From a bacterium D16-34 (GTDB taxonomy: Bacteria; Actinomycetota; Coriobacteriia; Coriobacteriales; Eggerthellaceae): a stretch of DNA of 64,000 nt. This document shows, in pieces, positions 7,371 to 16,363 of the stretch (position 1 is its first letter; each line of letters opens with the position of its first letter). The notes beneath the pieces were generated by a model. The model ran no database searches, was not told the origin of the DNA, and was given only the letters and a program-made list of their open reading frames with translations. Where the stretch lies: assembly GCA_003612515.1 (NCBI GenBank), contig RAZB01000001.1, positions 434,001-498,000 of the forward strand. Direction: 5' to 3'. The position numbers and the translations under genes are program-made.

Positions 7371-9323
7371 ATGTCTTCCACCGCAAAACTCAACCATCGC
7401 ATGAGTCGTCGAACCTTCCTCGCAGGAGCCACGATTGCCGGCGTAAACCTAGCCATATTCGGTCTTTCTGGTTGCGCTCCGCAAACCCCCACTGCTAGCA
7501 CGGGCGCAGAAACGCTCTCCTTCAACCCTGGCACCTACACCGGAACTGGCTTCGGCAAATTCGGCCCTCTTACGCTTGAGGCAACATTTAGCGAAAACGC
7601 CATAATTAACATTATTATTGGCGAACACGAAGAGACTGAACGGGTATCCGACCGCGCCTTCGACGAGATCCCCTCTATCATCATCGACCAGCAGGCCTTA
7701 GGTGTTGATACCATCACCGGCTGTACCCTGACGAGTTCTGCCATTCTCACCGCTGTCACTGATTGCGTAAAACAGGCCGGTGGCGATGTAAACGCTATGG
7801 AAAAGAACTATCAGCCACCAACGCAAAGCAATGAAGTAGTCGAGCTGGAGTGCGACTTTGTTATTGCTGGCGCAGGCGCAGCCGGTATGGGTGCCGCTGT
7901 GGGTGCAGCCCAAGCAGGAGCTGGCAAGGTCATTGTCTTGGAGAAAGGTAACAATGTAGGAGGCAATGCCCTTGTATCTGGCGGATATTTAGAGTACGTC
8001 AATGCCCCCTATGAGCTGCGTGTGCCAATGACCACTGAACTCACGCGCCAGCTTGAGACCGACTTGGCTAATCCTATCGCCTCTCAAATTCCCGCAGAGG
8101 AACTCGCAAAAATTACAGAGCGCTACGAGACTTATCTCACTTCAGGCGACACAACACTGTTCGACTGCGAAGAGCTTATGGCTCTGCAGGAGTGCCTACT
8201 TTACGGAGCCGATGGCTACTACGGCAGCCTAGACTTCGCCCAGTGCGTCTCCGCGTTCGATGCTTTTCTCGATGAGAACGGATTTGCCTGGAAGCCTTGC
8301 ATTGGTATTGTGGGCTACCCGTGGCCTCACTGGTCAGCGCCCGATGATTGCGTATGTGGACAAGGCTACTTTAACTTCTTCGACCGCCAGATCGAAAAGA
8401 ACGGCTATCCTATCGAGATTATGCTGAACACACCCGTAACCGAGCTAATTAAGGAAGGTGAGCGCGTAATAGGATTTACAGCTGTAGCCGAAGATGGCAC
8501 GACTTACCATGTTCGTGCTTCGAAGGGTTGTCTGCTGGCAACCGGCGGATTCTCAGGTAACCCTGACATGCTTCGCGAGTACAATACGATGTGGCCTTGG
8601 GACGAAAACACGATGCTACCCACCACTAATGTTTACGGCCACCACGGCGACGGCATCAAACTCGCCTTGGAAGAAGGTGCCGAGGTGGCGCTTATGGACT
8701 CGCTTATGATGTTCCCCTTCGCTGACGTGAAAAATGGTTGCGATGAGACCACCGTGGGCTCCGACACCGACTGTCTGCTCGTAAATAAAAATGGTGAGCG
8801 CTTTATCGACGAAACTTTAGACCGCTATACCATGACTGAAGCGTTGATGGAACAGCCCGACGAGGTTCTCTTCCTCATCAGCGACAAGGACACCAGCCGT
8901 GTTGAAGGCGAGTACAGCTACTACGGGCGATCCATCCAGCGCCTGCTTGACCAAGGGCAACTCTACCGTGCTGATACACTAGAGGAACTCGCTGAACAGA
9001 TGGGTTGTGACCCCGCGACGTTCACGGCCACTGTCGAGCGCTATAACGAAATCGCAAAAAGCGGCGAGGATCCCGACTTCGGACGCATGATATTCACTCC
9101 TGACAGCCCCATCGAAAACCCGCCCTTCTACGCCTCGCCACGCACCTGGGCTGCACATATCACTGAGGGTGGTGTGGTAACCGACGAAATCTCGCAGGTT
9201 CTGCGCGAAGACGGAACTCCTATCGAAGGACTTTTCGCCTCCGGCGAGATTACCGTCGGTATGTCTGGTGTTAGTTCTATGGCTCTCGGCTACGCATGTG
9301 GAACTGGCATCTTTGAAGCATAA
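7371..9323 (+). CDS. secreted FMN/FAD flavin reductase (fumarate-reductase-like)
   Basis: A 650-residue exported flavoprotein. The start is ATG at 7371 after AAGAAAGGAA. A Tat signal (SRRTFLAGA) is followed by a lipobox-like LSGC, so it should be a membrane-anchored lipoprotein outside the cell. An FMN-binding domain (about residues 45-140) carries DTITGCTLTS, resembling the ApbE flavinylation motif but with Cys where Ala or Ser is usual. The FAD domain starts near residue 163 with GAGAAGMG and ends with the HITEGG segment of fumarate-reductase-like enzymes. These proteins reduce small organic acceptors using electrons from the quinone pool; the substrate cannot be read from sequence. The C-terminus stops early, at GTGIFEA. 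Confidence 0.88.
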   Translation: MSSTAKLNHRMSRRTFLAGATIAGVNLAIFGLSGCAPQTPTASTGAETLSFNPGTYTGTGFGKFGPLTLEATFSENAIINIIIGEHEETERVSDRAFDEIPSIIIDQQALGVDTITGCTLTSSAILTAVTDCVKQAGGDVNAMEKNYQPPTQSNEVVELECDFVIAGAGAAGMGAAVGAAQAGAGKVIVLEKGNNVGGNALVSGGYLEYVNAPYELRVPMTTELTRQLETDLANPIASQIPAEELAKITERYETYLTSGDTTLFDCEELMALQECLLYGADGYYGSLDFAQCVSAFDAFLDENGFAWKPCIGIVGYPWPHWSAPDDCVCGQGYFNFFDRQIEKNGYPIEIMLNTPVTELIKEGERVIGFTAVAEDGTTYHVRASKGCLLATGGFSGNPDMLREYNTMWPWDENTMLPTTNVYGHHGDGIKLALEEGAEVALMDSLMMFPFADVKNGCDETTVGSDTDCLLVNKNGERFIDETLDRYTMTEALMEQPDEVLFLISDKDTSRVEGEYSYYGRSIQRLLDQGQLYRADTLEELAEQMGCDPATFTATVERYNEIAKSGEDPDFGRMIFTPDSPIENPPFYASPRTWAAHITEGGVVTDEISQVLREDGTPIEGLFASGEITVGMSGVSSMALGYACGTGIFEA

Positions 9324-9353
9324 GATTTAACGCAGATAGTAACTTGTTATACG

Positions 9354-9384
9354 GGCGGTAAGTCTCTGAGGACTTGCCGCCTTT
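9354..9384 (+). terminator. terminator after the flavin reductase
   Basis: An 11-bp stem with one G-T pair (GGCGGTAAGTC and GACTTGCCGCC) at 9354-9364 and 9371-9381, followed by a short TTT. It lies 30 bases after the flavin reductase stop. Confidence 0.65.
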
Positions 9385-9583
9385 CGAAACTTGAGATGTG
9401 TAGCCAACTGCATCAGCTCCAAGTAGTTGACTACATTGACTACCATGACATTTTCGCGCCTATTAGTTTTAACTTATATTCATCACTTCTATCGGTTAAT
9501 GTGAGTAGACATACTCATCTGGCTCCTGTTCCGGTATTATTCTCTTTGTTCCAACCTTACACCTGGTGCTCTAAGGTATTTTA

Positions 9584-9602
9584 AATCTCATAGGATGAGA
9601 TT
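9584..9602. promoter_or_regulatory. palindrome upstream of a lipoprotein gene
   Basis: AATCTCAT-agg-ATGAGATT is a perfect 8+8 palindrome about 57 bases before the lipoprotein start. The rest of the 9385-9658 gap shows a second small palindrome (TGAGTA-gaca-TACTCA, 9502-9517) and nothing else I can support. It may be an operator or a small hairpin. Confidence 0.3.
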
Positions 9603-9658
9603 CTTCTATTACACTTTGATACTATCTGATGTCTTATCCATATGTGAGGAGTACTGAT

Positions 9659-10255
9659 ATGAAAAAATTACTCACAGGTTTAACCTCACTTGTTTGTTTT
9701 CTTTCCTTAATCTCATGCTCTAGCCCTTTAGCTATCACCGATGAAGTGCTTGATAAAAGCTCTTGGTTGCTTGATATATCCGTTACTTACTGTTTGCCGG
9801 AAGACCCTATTTACGGTGCTGATCTTAAAGACATGTATCTCGGTAATGCCATCCCAACTTATGTATTGAAAGATGGCGTTCCCGTGTCTTACGGATCTTA
9901 TGAATTCCCAGTTTATTCACATGGAAAACCTCTATGCACACTCTACGGGCAAAGAGAAAACTCTACTTTCGATATTTTGTCGCTCTCATATGATTACACA
10001 GAAGAAGTTATTTCATTTCATGAGAGCCATCCAAATATGGCGATAATTTGCGATGATATCGGCAATCTATATCTTTGCGCACCTGATACCTGCGAATATT
10101 TTGAAATACAGGATGTACACTCTTCTCAGGAAGGTAGTTTATATATACAAAAGGACTTACCTCAACAAATAGATCTCACTAAACTTGAGTATTCTTCTGG
10201 TGAGGATCCTATAAAAATCCCGTATCGAGAACATCACGATCTTGATTACAATTAG
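9659..10255 (+). CDS. lipoprotein of unknown function
   Basis: A 198-residue protein starting at ATG 9659, after TGAGGAG. It has a short type II signal peptide (MKKLLTGLTSLVCFLSLISC) with the lipid-modified Cys at residue 20. The mature part has four further Cys and many Asp, Tyr and Ser, but no family I recognise. An in-frame ATG 10 codons upstream lacks a ribosome site. It is A+T-richer than the flavin reductase before it and stands alone, so it may be a recent arrival. Confidence 0.65.
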   Translation: MKKLLTGLTSLVCFLSLISCSSPLAITDEVLDKSSWLLDISVTYCLPEDPIYGADLKDMYLGNAIPTYVLKDGVPVSYGSYEFPVYSHGKPLCTLYGQRENSTFDILSLSYDYTEEVISFHESHPNMAIICDDIGNLYLCAPDTCEYFEIQDVHSSQEGSLYIQKDLPQQIDLTKLEYSSGEDPIKIPYREHHDLDYN

Positions 10256-10289
10256 CCTGATATTTATACAAAACCCCAGGTCATAAAAT

Positions 10290-10381
10290 GGCGGAGGAGG
10301 AGGGATTCGAACCCTCGTCACCGGGAATACCGGTGAAACGGTTTTCGAGACCGCCGCATTCAACCACTCTGCCACCCCTCC
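10290..10381 (-). tRNA. tRNA-Ser(CGA)
   Basis: Minus-strand gene with acceptor GGAGGGG paired to CTCCTCC, discriminator G and encoded CCA, a long variable arm typical of class II tRNAs, TTCGAATCC in the T arm, and anticodon loop CTCGAAA giving CGA. Length 92 bases. Confidence 0.92.
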
Positions 10382-10443
10382 GCAGGGGCGATTGCTGCCA
10401 CAAGCAGCATATCTAAAAGGCCACAGATAAGACCAGAATAATC

Positions 10444-10535
10444 TGGCGGAGAGATGGGGATTCGAACCCCAGATACGCTTTTGGCGTATACACGATTTCC
10501 AATCGTGCTCCTTCGGCCAGCTCGGACATCTCTCC
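10444..10535 (-). tRNA. tRNA-Ser(GGA)
   Basis: Minus-strand class II tRNA with acceptor GGAGAGA paired to TCTCTCC, discriminator G and CCA. The variable arm contains ATACGCC/GGCGTAT-like pairing, and the anticodon loop TTGGAAA reads GGA. It lies 62 bases from tRNA-Ser(CGA) in the same direction. Confidence 0.93.
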
Positions 10536-10589
10536 GCTGCGTACGAATGCTCAAGTATTTATTGAGCAGCGAATAGATAGTATACAACA

Positions 10590-11405
10590 CTAATACGTGC
10601 TCACAAGAGAAAAATATTCATCATCACCTACACGGCGACACTCACAGATAAGATCAATATCAAATAGCTTTGAAATTTTCTTAGATGAAAGCATTTCCTG
10701 TTTAGCGCCATCATCAAATACTTCGCCTTCTTTTAATAAAACCACCCGCGAAATTTCAGGAATAATATCTTCAGGATAATGCGTCACCAAAACAATTCCT
10801 TTTCCAAGCTGAGCAAGGGTTCGCATCGCCGAGCGAATATGATGCATCCCTTCTGGATCTAAGCCTGAGCAAGGTTCATCAAATACAAGCGTCTCGGGGT
10901 TATTCACTAATGCGCGCGCAATCAACACGCGTCGCGCTTGTCCGCTAGAAAGTGTCATAATATCGCGCGTTGCAAGGTCACTTATACCTAAAAGAGAGAT
11001 TGCCTCAGCAGCTTTCATAGCAGTTTCGGGAGTACTTGATACATGAAACGGAAGTCCAAGCGTACCAAAACATCCACCTTCAACCACTTCCTCAACGCTA
11101 AGGTGTACCGTTATTTCATCTTGCATCGTAGAAGAAACAACACCTAAACTTTTGTACACATCTGAGCGAACAGCTCGCGCGTTACCTTTGAAACAAACAG
11201 GAGGTGTTTTTCTGTGAAGGGGTAAAACTTCACGGGTAAGAAGTTGTATAAGCGTTGATTTGCCAGAACCATTTGGACCGAGTACTGCTATTTTCTCTCC
11301 GACTGCAAGATCAAAGCTATTGATACACAAAATATTTTTACCTGCGCGCCTTACGGTGGCATCACGAATAGTAAAGAGAGGTTGTGTTAACTGCGCTTGT
11401 TGCAT
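10590..11405 (-). CDS. ABC transporter ATP-binding protein
   Basis: A 271-residue ATPase with Walker A GPNGSGKST near residue 40, signature LSSGQ, Walker B TLVFDEP and the switch His in LVTHYPED. It resembles stand-alone YlmA/ModF-type ATPases. No permease or binding protein gene is next to it, so its transport partner, if any, is elsewhere. The start is supported by AAGGGGA just upstream. Substrate unknown. Confidence 0.85.
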   Translation of the reverse strand: MQQAQLTQPLFTIRDATVRRAGKNILCINSFDLAVGEKIAVLGPNGSGKSTLIQLLTREVLPLHRKTPPVCFKGNARAVRSDVYKSLGVVSSTMQDEITVHLSVEEVVEGGCFGTLGLPFHVSSTPETAMKAAEAISLLGISDLATRDIMTLSSGQARRVLIARALVNNPETLVFDEPCSGLDPEGMHHIRSAMRTLAQLGKGIVLVTHYPEDIIPEISRVVLLKEGEVFDDGAKQEMLSSKKISKLFDIDLICECRRVGDDEYFSLVSTY

Positions 11406-11421
11406 GCATTCCCCTTAAACA

Positions 11422-11450
11422 ACGAAGACCCACAATATGCAGGTCTTCGT
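11422..11450 (-). terminator. terminator after the PrsA-like gene
   Basis: Stem ACGAAGACC/GGTCTTCGT (arms 11422-11430 and 11442-11450) followed on the minus strand by TGTTTAA. The T tract is short, so it may be weak; it lies between the foldase gene and the ABC ATPase. Confidence 0.5.
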
Positions 11451-11501
11451 ACTATAGCGCGTTTTTCGAGCTTATAAGTTAGTGTCGGTAACTACTATCA
11501 C

Positions 11502-12773
11502 TTAATTGGTTGTTGACTCCGTTGAAGTATCATCATTAGTTGAACCTTCTGCGGTCCCTTCGCCCTCATTAGTAGCTGCATCTTGATCAGCAGAAGCATC
11601 TTCTGGAACATCAACATTTTCTGTTTCAACATCAGTTACTTGTTCGTCTTCAGGCGTTGAAGATACACCAGCGTTCTCATCAATTGCCTCTTGCTCAACT
11701 TCTGATTCATATTGAGACATATCTACATCGTAAGGCAATCCCTCTGGCATAGGGTTGATAACAATTTCAGCCTCTTCGACAGCTTGGGTTACCCATTCCT
11801 GATAGGCCTCATTTTGCTTTTGGCTTTTCAGTTGTGTAGAGATTTGCTCGACCCACTCTTCAGGAAGTTGGTCAATGCTTTCGATGGTTGCAACCTCGTT
11901 ACCATCCTCATCAGTGGTTTTCGGCGCAACGAATTCATCGGTGCATTTAATGATATGAATACCATAATCAGAGGTCACCAAACCGCTCACTTGACCTACC
12001 TCAAGACCATCTAATGCAGTTTGATATGGCTCAACAAAGCTGGTCATTTTATCCCAACCCACATCGCCGCCATTGGTTGCGCTTGAGTCTTTAGAGTATT
12101 GCTGTGCAGCCTCAGCAAAATCAAGTTCACCAGAGTTGATTTTATCAAGCACTTCTTGTGCGGTAGCCGCATCAGATGAGTCAAACAAGATGTGAGATGA
12201 ACGCTTTGCACCATCATAAGACTGAGCATACATCTGGCCATATTGCAAAAGTTCATCATTTGAAGGCTCTTCGTCTGTTTCAAATGTTTCCATGAAACGC
12301 TGACCCTTCAGCTGGCTTTCAATCTCTTCGCGATATTGATCCTCGGTAATGCCAGCACCCTCTAGTGCTTGCTGCCACTGCTCATCATCACCGTAATTTG
12401 ACTTCATGGCATCAACATAGCTATCAACTTCAGCACTATCAACCGTAATACCAGCCTCTTCTGCGCCCTGCTGAATTACTTCCATCTGAGCATATTGGTT
12501 GATAATGTTTTCGCGAAGTGACTCCGGGGTCATCTGCATCTGTGCGAGATAGGTTCCCCACTCGCTCTCTTCTACCAGATTATATTGTTGGCGAAGACCT
12601 TCGATGTAATCAGTAACTTGAGCCTCAGGAATTGGCGTACCGTTAACGGTAGCAGCAACCGAATCTTCAGTTACTGTAGCGGGCTCTGAGCTAGAACAAC
12701 CAGCAAGACCCCAAGAACACGCAGCAACGACACCAACTGCGCACACGGCTTTCATAAAACGTGCTGTTTTCAT
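11502..12773 (-). CDS. PrsA-like peptidyl-prolyl isomerase lipoprotein
   Basis: A 423-residue extracytoplasmic foldase. A lipoprotein signal ends at LAGC near residue 26. A SurA-type N-terminal helical domain follows (V-N-G-x-x-I-P-E-A-Q-V start), then one parvulin domain at about 192-278 (SSHILF, then GGDVGW and GIHIIK). The last 85 residues are Glu/Asp/Thr/Ser-rich and probably disordered in the wall. It likely helps secreted proteins fold outside the membrane. The start is preceded by AAGGAAGGG. Confidence 0.9.
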   Translation of the reverse strand: MKTARFMKAVCAVGVVAACSWGLAGCSSSEPATVTEDSVAATVNGTPIPEAQVTDYIEGLRQQYNLVEESEWGTYLAQMQMTPESLRENIINQYAQMEVIQQGAEEAGITVDSAEVDSYVDAMKSNYGDDEQWQQALEGAGITEDQYREEIESQLKGQRFMETFETDEEPSNDELLQYGQMYAQSYDGAKRSSHILFDSSDAATAQEVLDKINSGELDFAEAAQQYSKDSSATNGGDVGWDKMTSFVEPYQTALDGLEVGQVSGLVTSDYGIHIIKCTDEFVAPKTTDEDGNEVATIESIDQLPEEWVEQISTQLKSQKQNEAYQEWVTQAVEEAEIVINPMPEGLPYDVDMSQYESEVEQEAIDENAGVSSTPEDEQVTDVETENVDVPEDASADQDAATNEGEGTAEGSTNDDTSTESTTN

Positions 12774-12928
12774 AAATCCCTTCCTTTTACGTGAGCTCGT
12801 CCGTTATAAGTTTGTTTCGCAAAAAGCTTTGCCGCCCACGAACTACGGGTGTATAAACCTTCGGTATTTTCTCACATGGCACAATGTATTCTCATCTGTG
12901 CACAATATGACCACTTTCGCTTCATAAA

Positions 12929-14743
12929 CTACTGGCGTTTATTGGCTTTTTTGCGCTCAACTGAAGACAAAATACGCTTGCGAAGGCGGATGTTCTTAGG
13001 GGTGATTTCCACTAATTCGTCGTCTTCGATATATTCAAGCGCCTCTTCAAGGGTGAATGTGATTGGTGGGGTGAGCTGAATAGCTTTATCCGCACCGCTT
13101 GAACGCTGGTTTCCAAGTTGCTTTGATTTAGCGATGTTCACAACCATATCGCCTTCTTTAGCAGACTCGCCAACAATCATACCTTCATAACAATCTTCGC
13201 CCGGGCCTACGAACAGACGGCCTCGTTCTTGTAGGGTATCAAGCGCATAAGCAACCGATTTTTCAGTAGACATGCTGATCATAGAACCATTTTTACGGCC
13301 GGCAAAATCTCCTCGATATGCGCCGTATTCGCTGAAGTGATGAAACATCGTAGCTTCGCCGCGCGTTGCATTTAAGAGTCGAGTGCGAAGACCCATTGTT
13401 CCACGTGAGGGGATCTTAAATACAAGATGCGTCTGATCGCCACGCTGATGCATGTCAACCATCTCACCACCAGCGCTGCCGAATACCTCAATTGCTTTGC
13501 CAGCATATTCGCTTGGCACATCAACAGTTGCTTCCTCGATAGGCTCAAGTTTATTGCCTGCTTCGTCCTTTTTAATGAGCACGCGCGGGCGTCCTACTTG
13601 AAACTCAAATCCTTCGCGGCGCATCGTTTCCATCAAAACCGAAAGATGTAACACACCACGGCCAGCAACTTCGATACCAGATTTATCCTCAAGCTCTTCA
13701 ATGCGCATAGAAATATTGCTTTCTTTTTCGCGCATGAGACGCTCTTTTAATTGACGAGCACCAACGATTTCTCCTTCGCGACCAACAAGTGGGCTCGAAG
13801 AAGCTTCAAATACAATAGCCATGGTGGGCTCTTCGACCTTAATTGGGTCAAGACGCACTGGATTATCGCGACTGGTAACCATGTCTCCAATATCGGCGTC
13901 TTCAACACCTACAACAGCAACAATATCTCCAGCGTGAACTTCTTGCTGCTCTTTTTTGCCTAGTTCTTCGAAAGTAAATACTTGTTTGATGTTGGTGTTA
14001 TATCGCGTACCATCGTTTTTAATTACTAAAACTGGTTCGCCTTTATGAATGGTGCCACTAAAGAGACGACCAACTCCAATACGACCGACAAAACTTGAAT
14101 GGTCAACGGTGCAAATTTGCAAAGCAACCGGACCGTTTGGCTCACAATCAGGAGCCGGGATCTCTTTGAGAATCGTCTCAAGAAGCGGGATCATATTCAT
14201 GTTCTCATCATCGGGGTTGTATCGTGCGTAACCATTCATGGCGCTTGCATAAATTACCGGGAAATCAAGCTGCTCATCACTAGCTTCAAGTTCAACCATA
14301 AGGTCGAAGACCTCGTCCACCACCTCTTCAGGGCGCGCGCCCGGACGGTCAATTTTGTTGATAACTACAATAATGCGCAGACCTTGATCAAGTGCATGGC
14401 GAAGAACAAAGCGCGTCTGTGGCATAGGGCCTTCAAACGCGTCAACGATAAGCAATGCACCGTCTGCCATGTTCAAAACACGCTCAACTTCGCCACCAAA
14501 ATCAGCGTGGCCAGGCGTATCAATAACATTTATCTTCACATCTTTATAGGTGACCGAGATATTTTTAGACAAGATAGTAATACCGCGTTCGCGCTCTTGA
14601 TCATTTGAGTCTAAAACACGTTCTGCAACCTGCTGATTTTCGCGAAAAACACCTGCGGTGTAGAGCAATCGGTCAACCAATGTTGTCTTGCCATGGTCAA
14701 CATGAGCAATAATAGCAACGTTGCGAATGTTTTCTTGCTTCAT
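12929..14743 (-). CDS. typA: translational GTPase TypA/BipA
   Basis: A 604-residue ribosome-binding GTPase related to EF-G, involved in ribosome assembly and stress responses. GTPase motifs are AHVDHGKT (about 14-21), [17 protein letters not shown] and NKIDRP. The C-terminal TypA-specific region has [18 protein letters not shown] and EYGAYRGDF. Length is as usual for the family. It begins 3 bases after the J-domain gene, so they form one transcript. Confidence 0.96.
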   Translation of the reverse strand: MKQENIRNVAIIAHVDHGKTTLVDRLLYTAGVFRENQQVAERVLDSNDQERERGITILSKNISVTYKDVKINVIDTPGHADFGGEVERVLNMADGALLIVDAFEGPMPQTRFVLRHALDQGLRIIVVINKIDRPGARPEEVVDEVFDLMVELEASDEQLDFPVIYASAMNGYARYNPDDENMNMIPLLETILKEIPAPDCEPNGPVALQICTVDHSSFVGRIGVGRLFSGTIHKGEPVLVIKNDGTRYNTNIKQVFTFEELGKKEQQEVHAGDIVAVVGVEDADIGDMVTSRDNPVRLDPIKVEEPTMAIVFEASSSPLVGREGEIVGARQLKERLMREKESNISMRIEELEDKSGIEVAGRGVLHLSVLMETMRREGFEFQVGRPRVLIKKDEAGNKLEPIEEATVDVPSEYAGKAIEVFGSAGGEMVDMHQRGDQTHLVFKIPSRGTMGLRTRLLNATRGEATMFHHFSEYGAYRGDFAGRKNGSMISMSTEKSVAYALDTLQERGRLFVGPGEDCYEGMIVGESAKEGDMVVNIAKSKQLGNQRSSGADKAIQLTPPITFTLEEALEYIEDDELVEITPKNIRLRKRILSSVERKKANKRQ

Positions 14744-14746
14744 AAA

Positions 14747-15310
14747 TTATTCGTCCTCTTCTAAGTTTTGCCTTAATTTGCGCTCTTCTTTGCGAAGTTG
14801 CGCAATATGTTCATTAAGCGTCGTTAATGTTTTTTGTGCTGACACAATTTGTACAATGCCCCATACCGCAGCAGCACCTGCGATACCGGCAACTACCGCA
14901 AATACACCGGGTCGACGACCAAATATCAGAGCAACAATAGCACCGATGGCTGCCATGCCTAATCCATTACGGCGCTCATCTAATACCACATCTCGCTGTT
15001 TTACTAATTGAGTTCTGGCAGCTGCAATGCCTGCAAGTTTTGCTTCAACTTGACTATATGAGTACGTTGTTGAACTTGCGGCACGGGGATTCTCTTTCGC
15101 TGCAGCGCGTTTTCCTTTAGCAGACGTCAAAAAATCATACACTTCTTGAAGGTTTTTGAATTGTTCTGTTGCGCGCTCTTGCAGCTTCTTATTGTTCGCA
15201 AATTTATCAGGATGAAGAATTTGAACCGTCTCTTTATAGGCGGTTTTAATATCTTCTTGGGTAGCATCTTCATCTAGTCCAAGAATTCTCAGCGCCTCAA
15301 TTCGGTTCAT
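14747..15310 (-). CDS. J-domain membrane protein
   Basis: A 187-residue protein with an N-terminal J domain containing the HPD tripeptide (residues near 35), so it should stimulate an Hsp70 (DnaK). The middle (about 105-160) contains a hydrophobic double stretch rich in Ala, Gly and Ile, probably membrane-inserted, ending in a charged coiled-coil-like tail. The G/F and zinc-finger regions of true DnaJ are missing. The start is ATG at 15310 with AAGGGA ahead. It is cotranscribed with typA. Confidence 0.8.
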   Translation of the reverse strand: MNRIEALRILGLDEDATQEDIKTAYKETVQILHPDKFANNKKLQERATEQFKNLQEVYDFLTSAKGKRAAAKENPRAASSTTYSYSQVEAKLAGIAAARTQLVKQRDVVLDERRNGLGMAAIGAIVALIFGRRPGVFAVVAGIAGAAAVWGIVQIVSAQKTLTTLNEHIAQLRKEERKLRQNLEEDE

Positions 15311-15365
15311 ATAAAAGTCCCTTATCACAAAAAAGCCGAACGTTTCCGTTCGGCTTACGATTTCA

Positions 15366-15441
15366 TGGTGGAGCGTAGGGGGATCGAACCCCTGACCTCA
15401 GGCTTGCAAAGCCCGCGCTCTCCCAGCTGAGCTAACGCCCC
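15366..15441 (-). tRNA. tRNA-Ala(TGC)
   Basis: Minus-strand 76-base tRNA with acceptor GGGGCGT paired to ACGCTCC, discriminator A, encoded CCA and anticodon loop TTTGCAA reading TGC. It lies near tRNA-Ile(GAT), a pair often found inside rRNA operons, but no rRNA gene is present here. Confidence 0.95.
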
Positions 15442-15479
15442 ATGAACTGCGCTATACGCGTGCACTTTTTTTGTAATAA

Positions 15480-15515
15480 ACGCTCCACCGGCAAACTCGG
15501 CTCACGGTGGAGCGT
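15480..15515 (-). terminator. terminator between tRNA-Ile and tRNA-Ala
   Basis: An 11-bp perfect stem, ACGCTCCACCG with CGGTGGAGCGT (15480-15490 and 15505-15515), followed on the minus strand by TTATT. Ten bases of the stem copy the 3' end of tRNA-Ala. Confidence 0.65.
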
Positions 15516-15529
15516 CTATTGCGAATCAA

Positions 15530-15606
<77 letters not shown>

Positions 15607-15688
15607 AAAAAAAGTGCTTGACTACTTTATAACAAACAAAGAGGGTCGGTCAAGAACTATTTTATAATATGGAGAAATCTTTTTAGTT

Positions 15689-16228
15689 GTGGCGAAAGAA
15701 GGCTTAGTGGTTCCTGTTTCTATTCAAATGCTTATTGTCTCCAATGGACCAATTTCATCAGTTATGGTTCTTCAACCTTTTGAAGAAGAAACTCAACCGG
15801 GCATCTTTCGGGTAGTTCCAATTTGGATTGGAACTGCTGAAGCTACACAATTGTCGGTTGCCTTAGATGAAACAAAACTTTCACGCCCCATGACTCACGA
15901 CCTTTTTTTAGATGCACTCACAAACTTAGATGCACGCATTGATCATGTGGTAATCAATAACGTGAAAGGAACCACGTTTTTCGCACGCTTAACACTGCAA
16001 CAACATGACCGACTTATTGATCTTGATGCGCGTCCAAGCGACGCAATAGCTTTAGCTGTTCGACAAAAAGCTCCAATTTATATTGAAGAGAGTGTTTTAG
16101 AACGAGCATCTTTTCCGTATGTTTTACGAAATAGGGAAAATGATTCATCTATCGAAGAAGAGTTAGATAAGTTTCACGAGTTTATCTCAACGCTCGCTCC
16201 TCAAGACTTCACTGACGAAGACTCATAG
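15689..16228 (+). CDS. bifunctional nuclease family protein (DUF151)
   Basis: A 179-residue protein of the DUF151/BFN family, with the conserved I-W-I-G-x-x-E-A and R-P-x-x-H-D-L-F/L and R-P-S-D-A-I-A-L-A segments. Members have been described as RNase/DNase proteins; the bacterial role is poorly known. The start is GTG at 15689. A TATAAT at 15663-15668 would place transcription start only about a dozen bases upstream, and no strong ribosome site is visible. It stands alone between tRNA-Ile and gyrA. Confidence 0.85.
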   Translation: MAKEGLVVPVSIQMLIVSNGPISSVMVLQPFEEETQPGIFRVVPIWIGTAEATQLSVALDETKLSRPMTHDLFLDALTNLDARIDHVVINNVKGTTFFARLTLQQHDRLIDLDARPSDAIALAVRQKAPIYIEESVLERASFPYVLRNRENDSSIEEELDKFHEFISTLAPQDFTDEDS

Positions 16229-16286
16229 GTTTTGAAAGTTCTAATCATTTGTCGTTCAAATAGTTTGTAGTTTCGAACAACAAGGC

Positions 16287-16314
16287 AATGCCCCAGGATT
16301 TCTCCCGGGGCATT
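16287..16314. terminator. bidirectional terminator between the DUF151 gene and gyrA
   Basis: Stem AATGCCCC/GGGGCATT at 16287-16294 and 16307-16314 between two converging genes. AT-rich flanks on both sides suit termination in either direction. Confidence 0.65.
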
Positions 16315-16363
16315 ATTAAAACTTTTGGTTTACAGGCTAAGCTTCTTTAAATTACTAGGCAGT

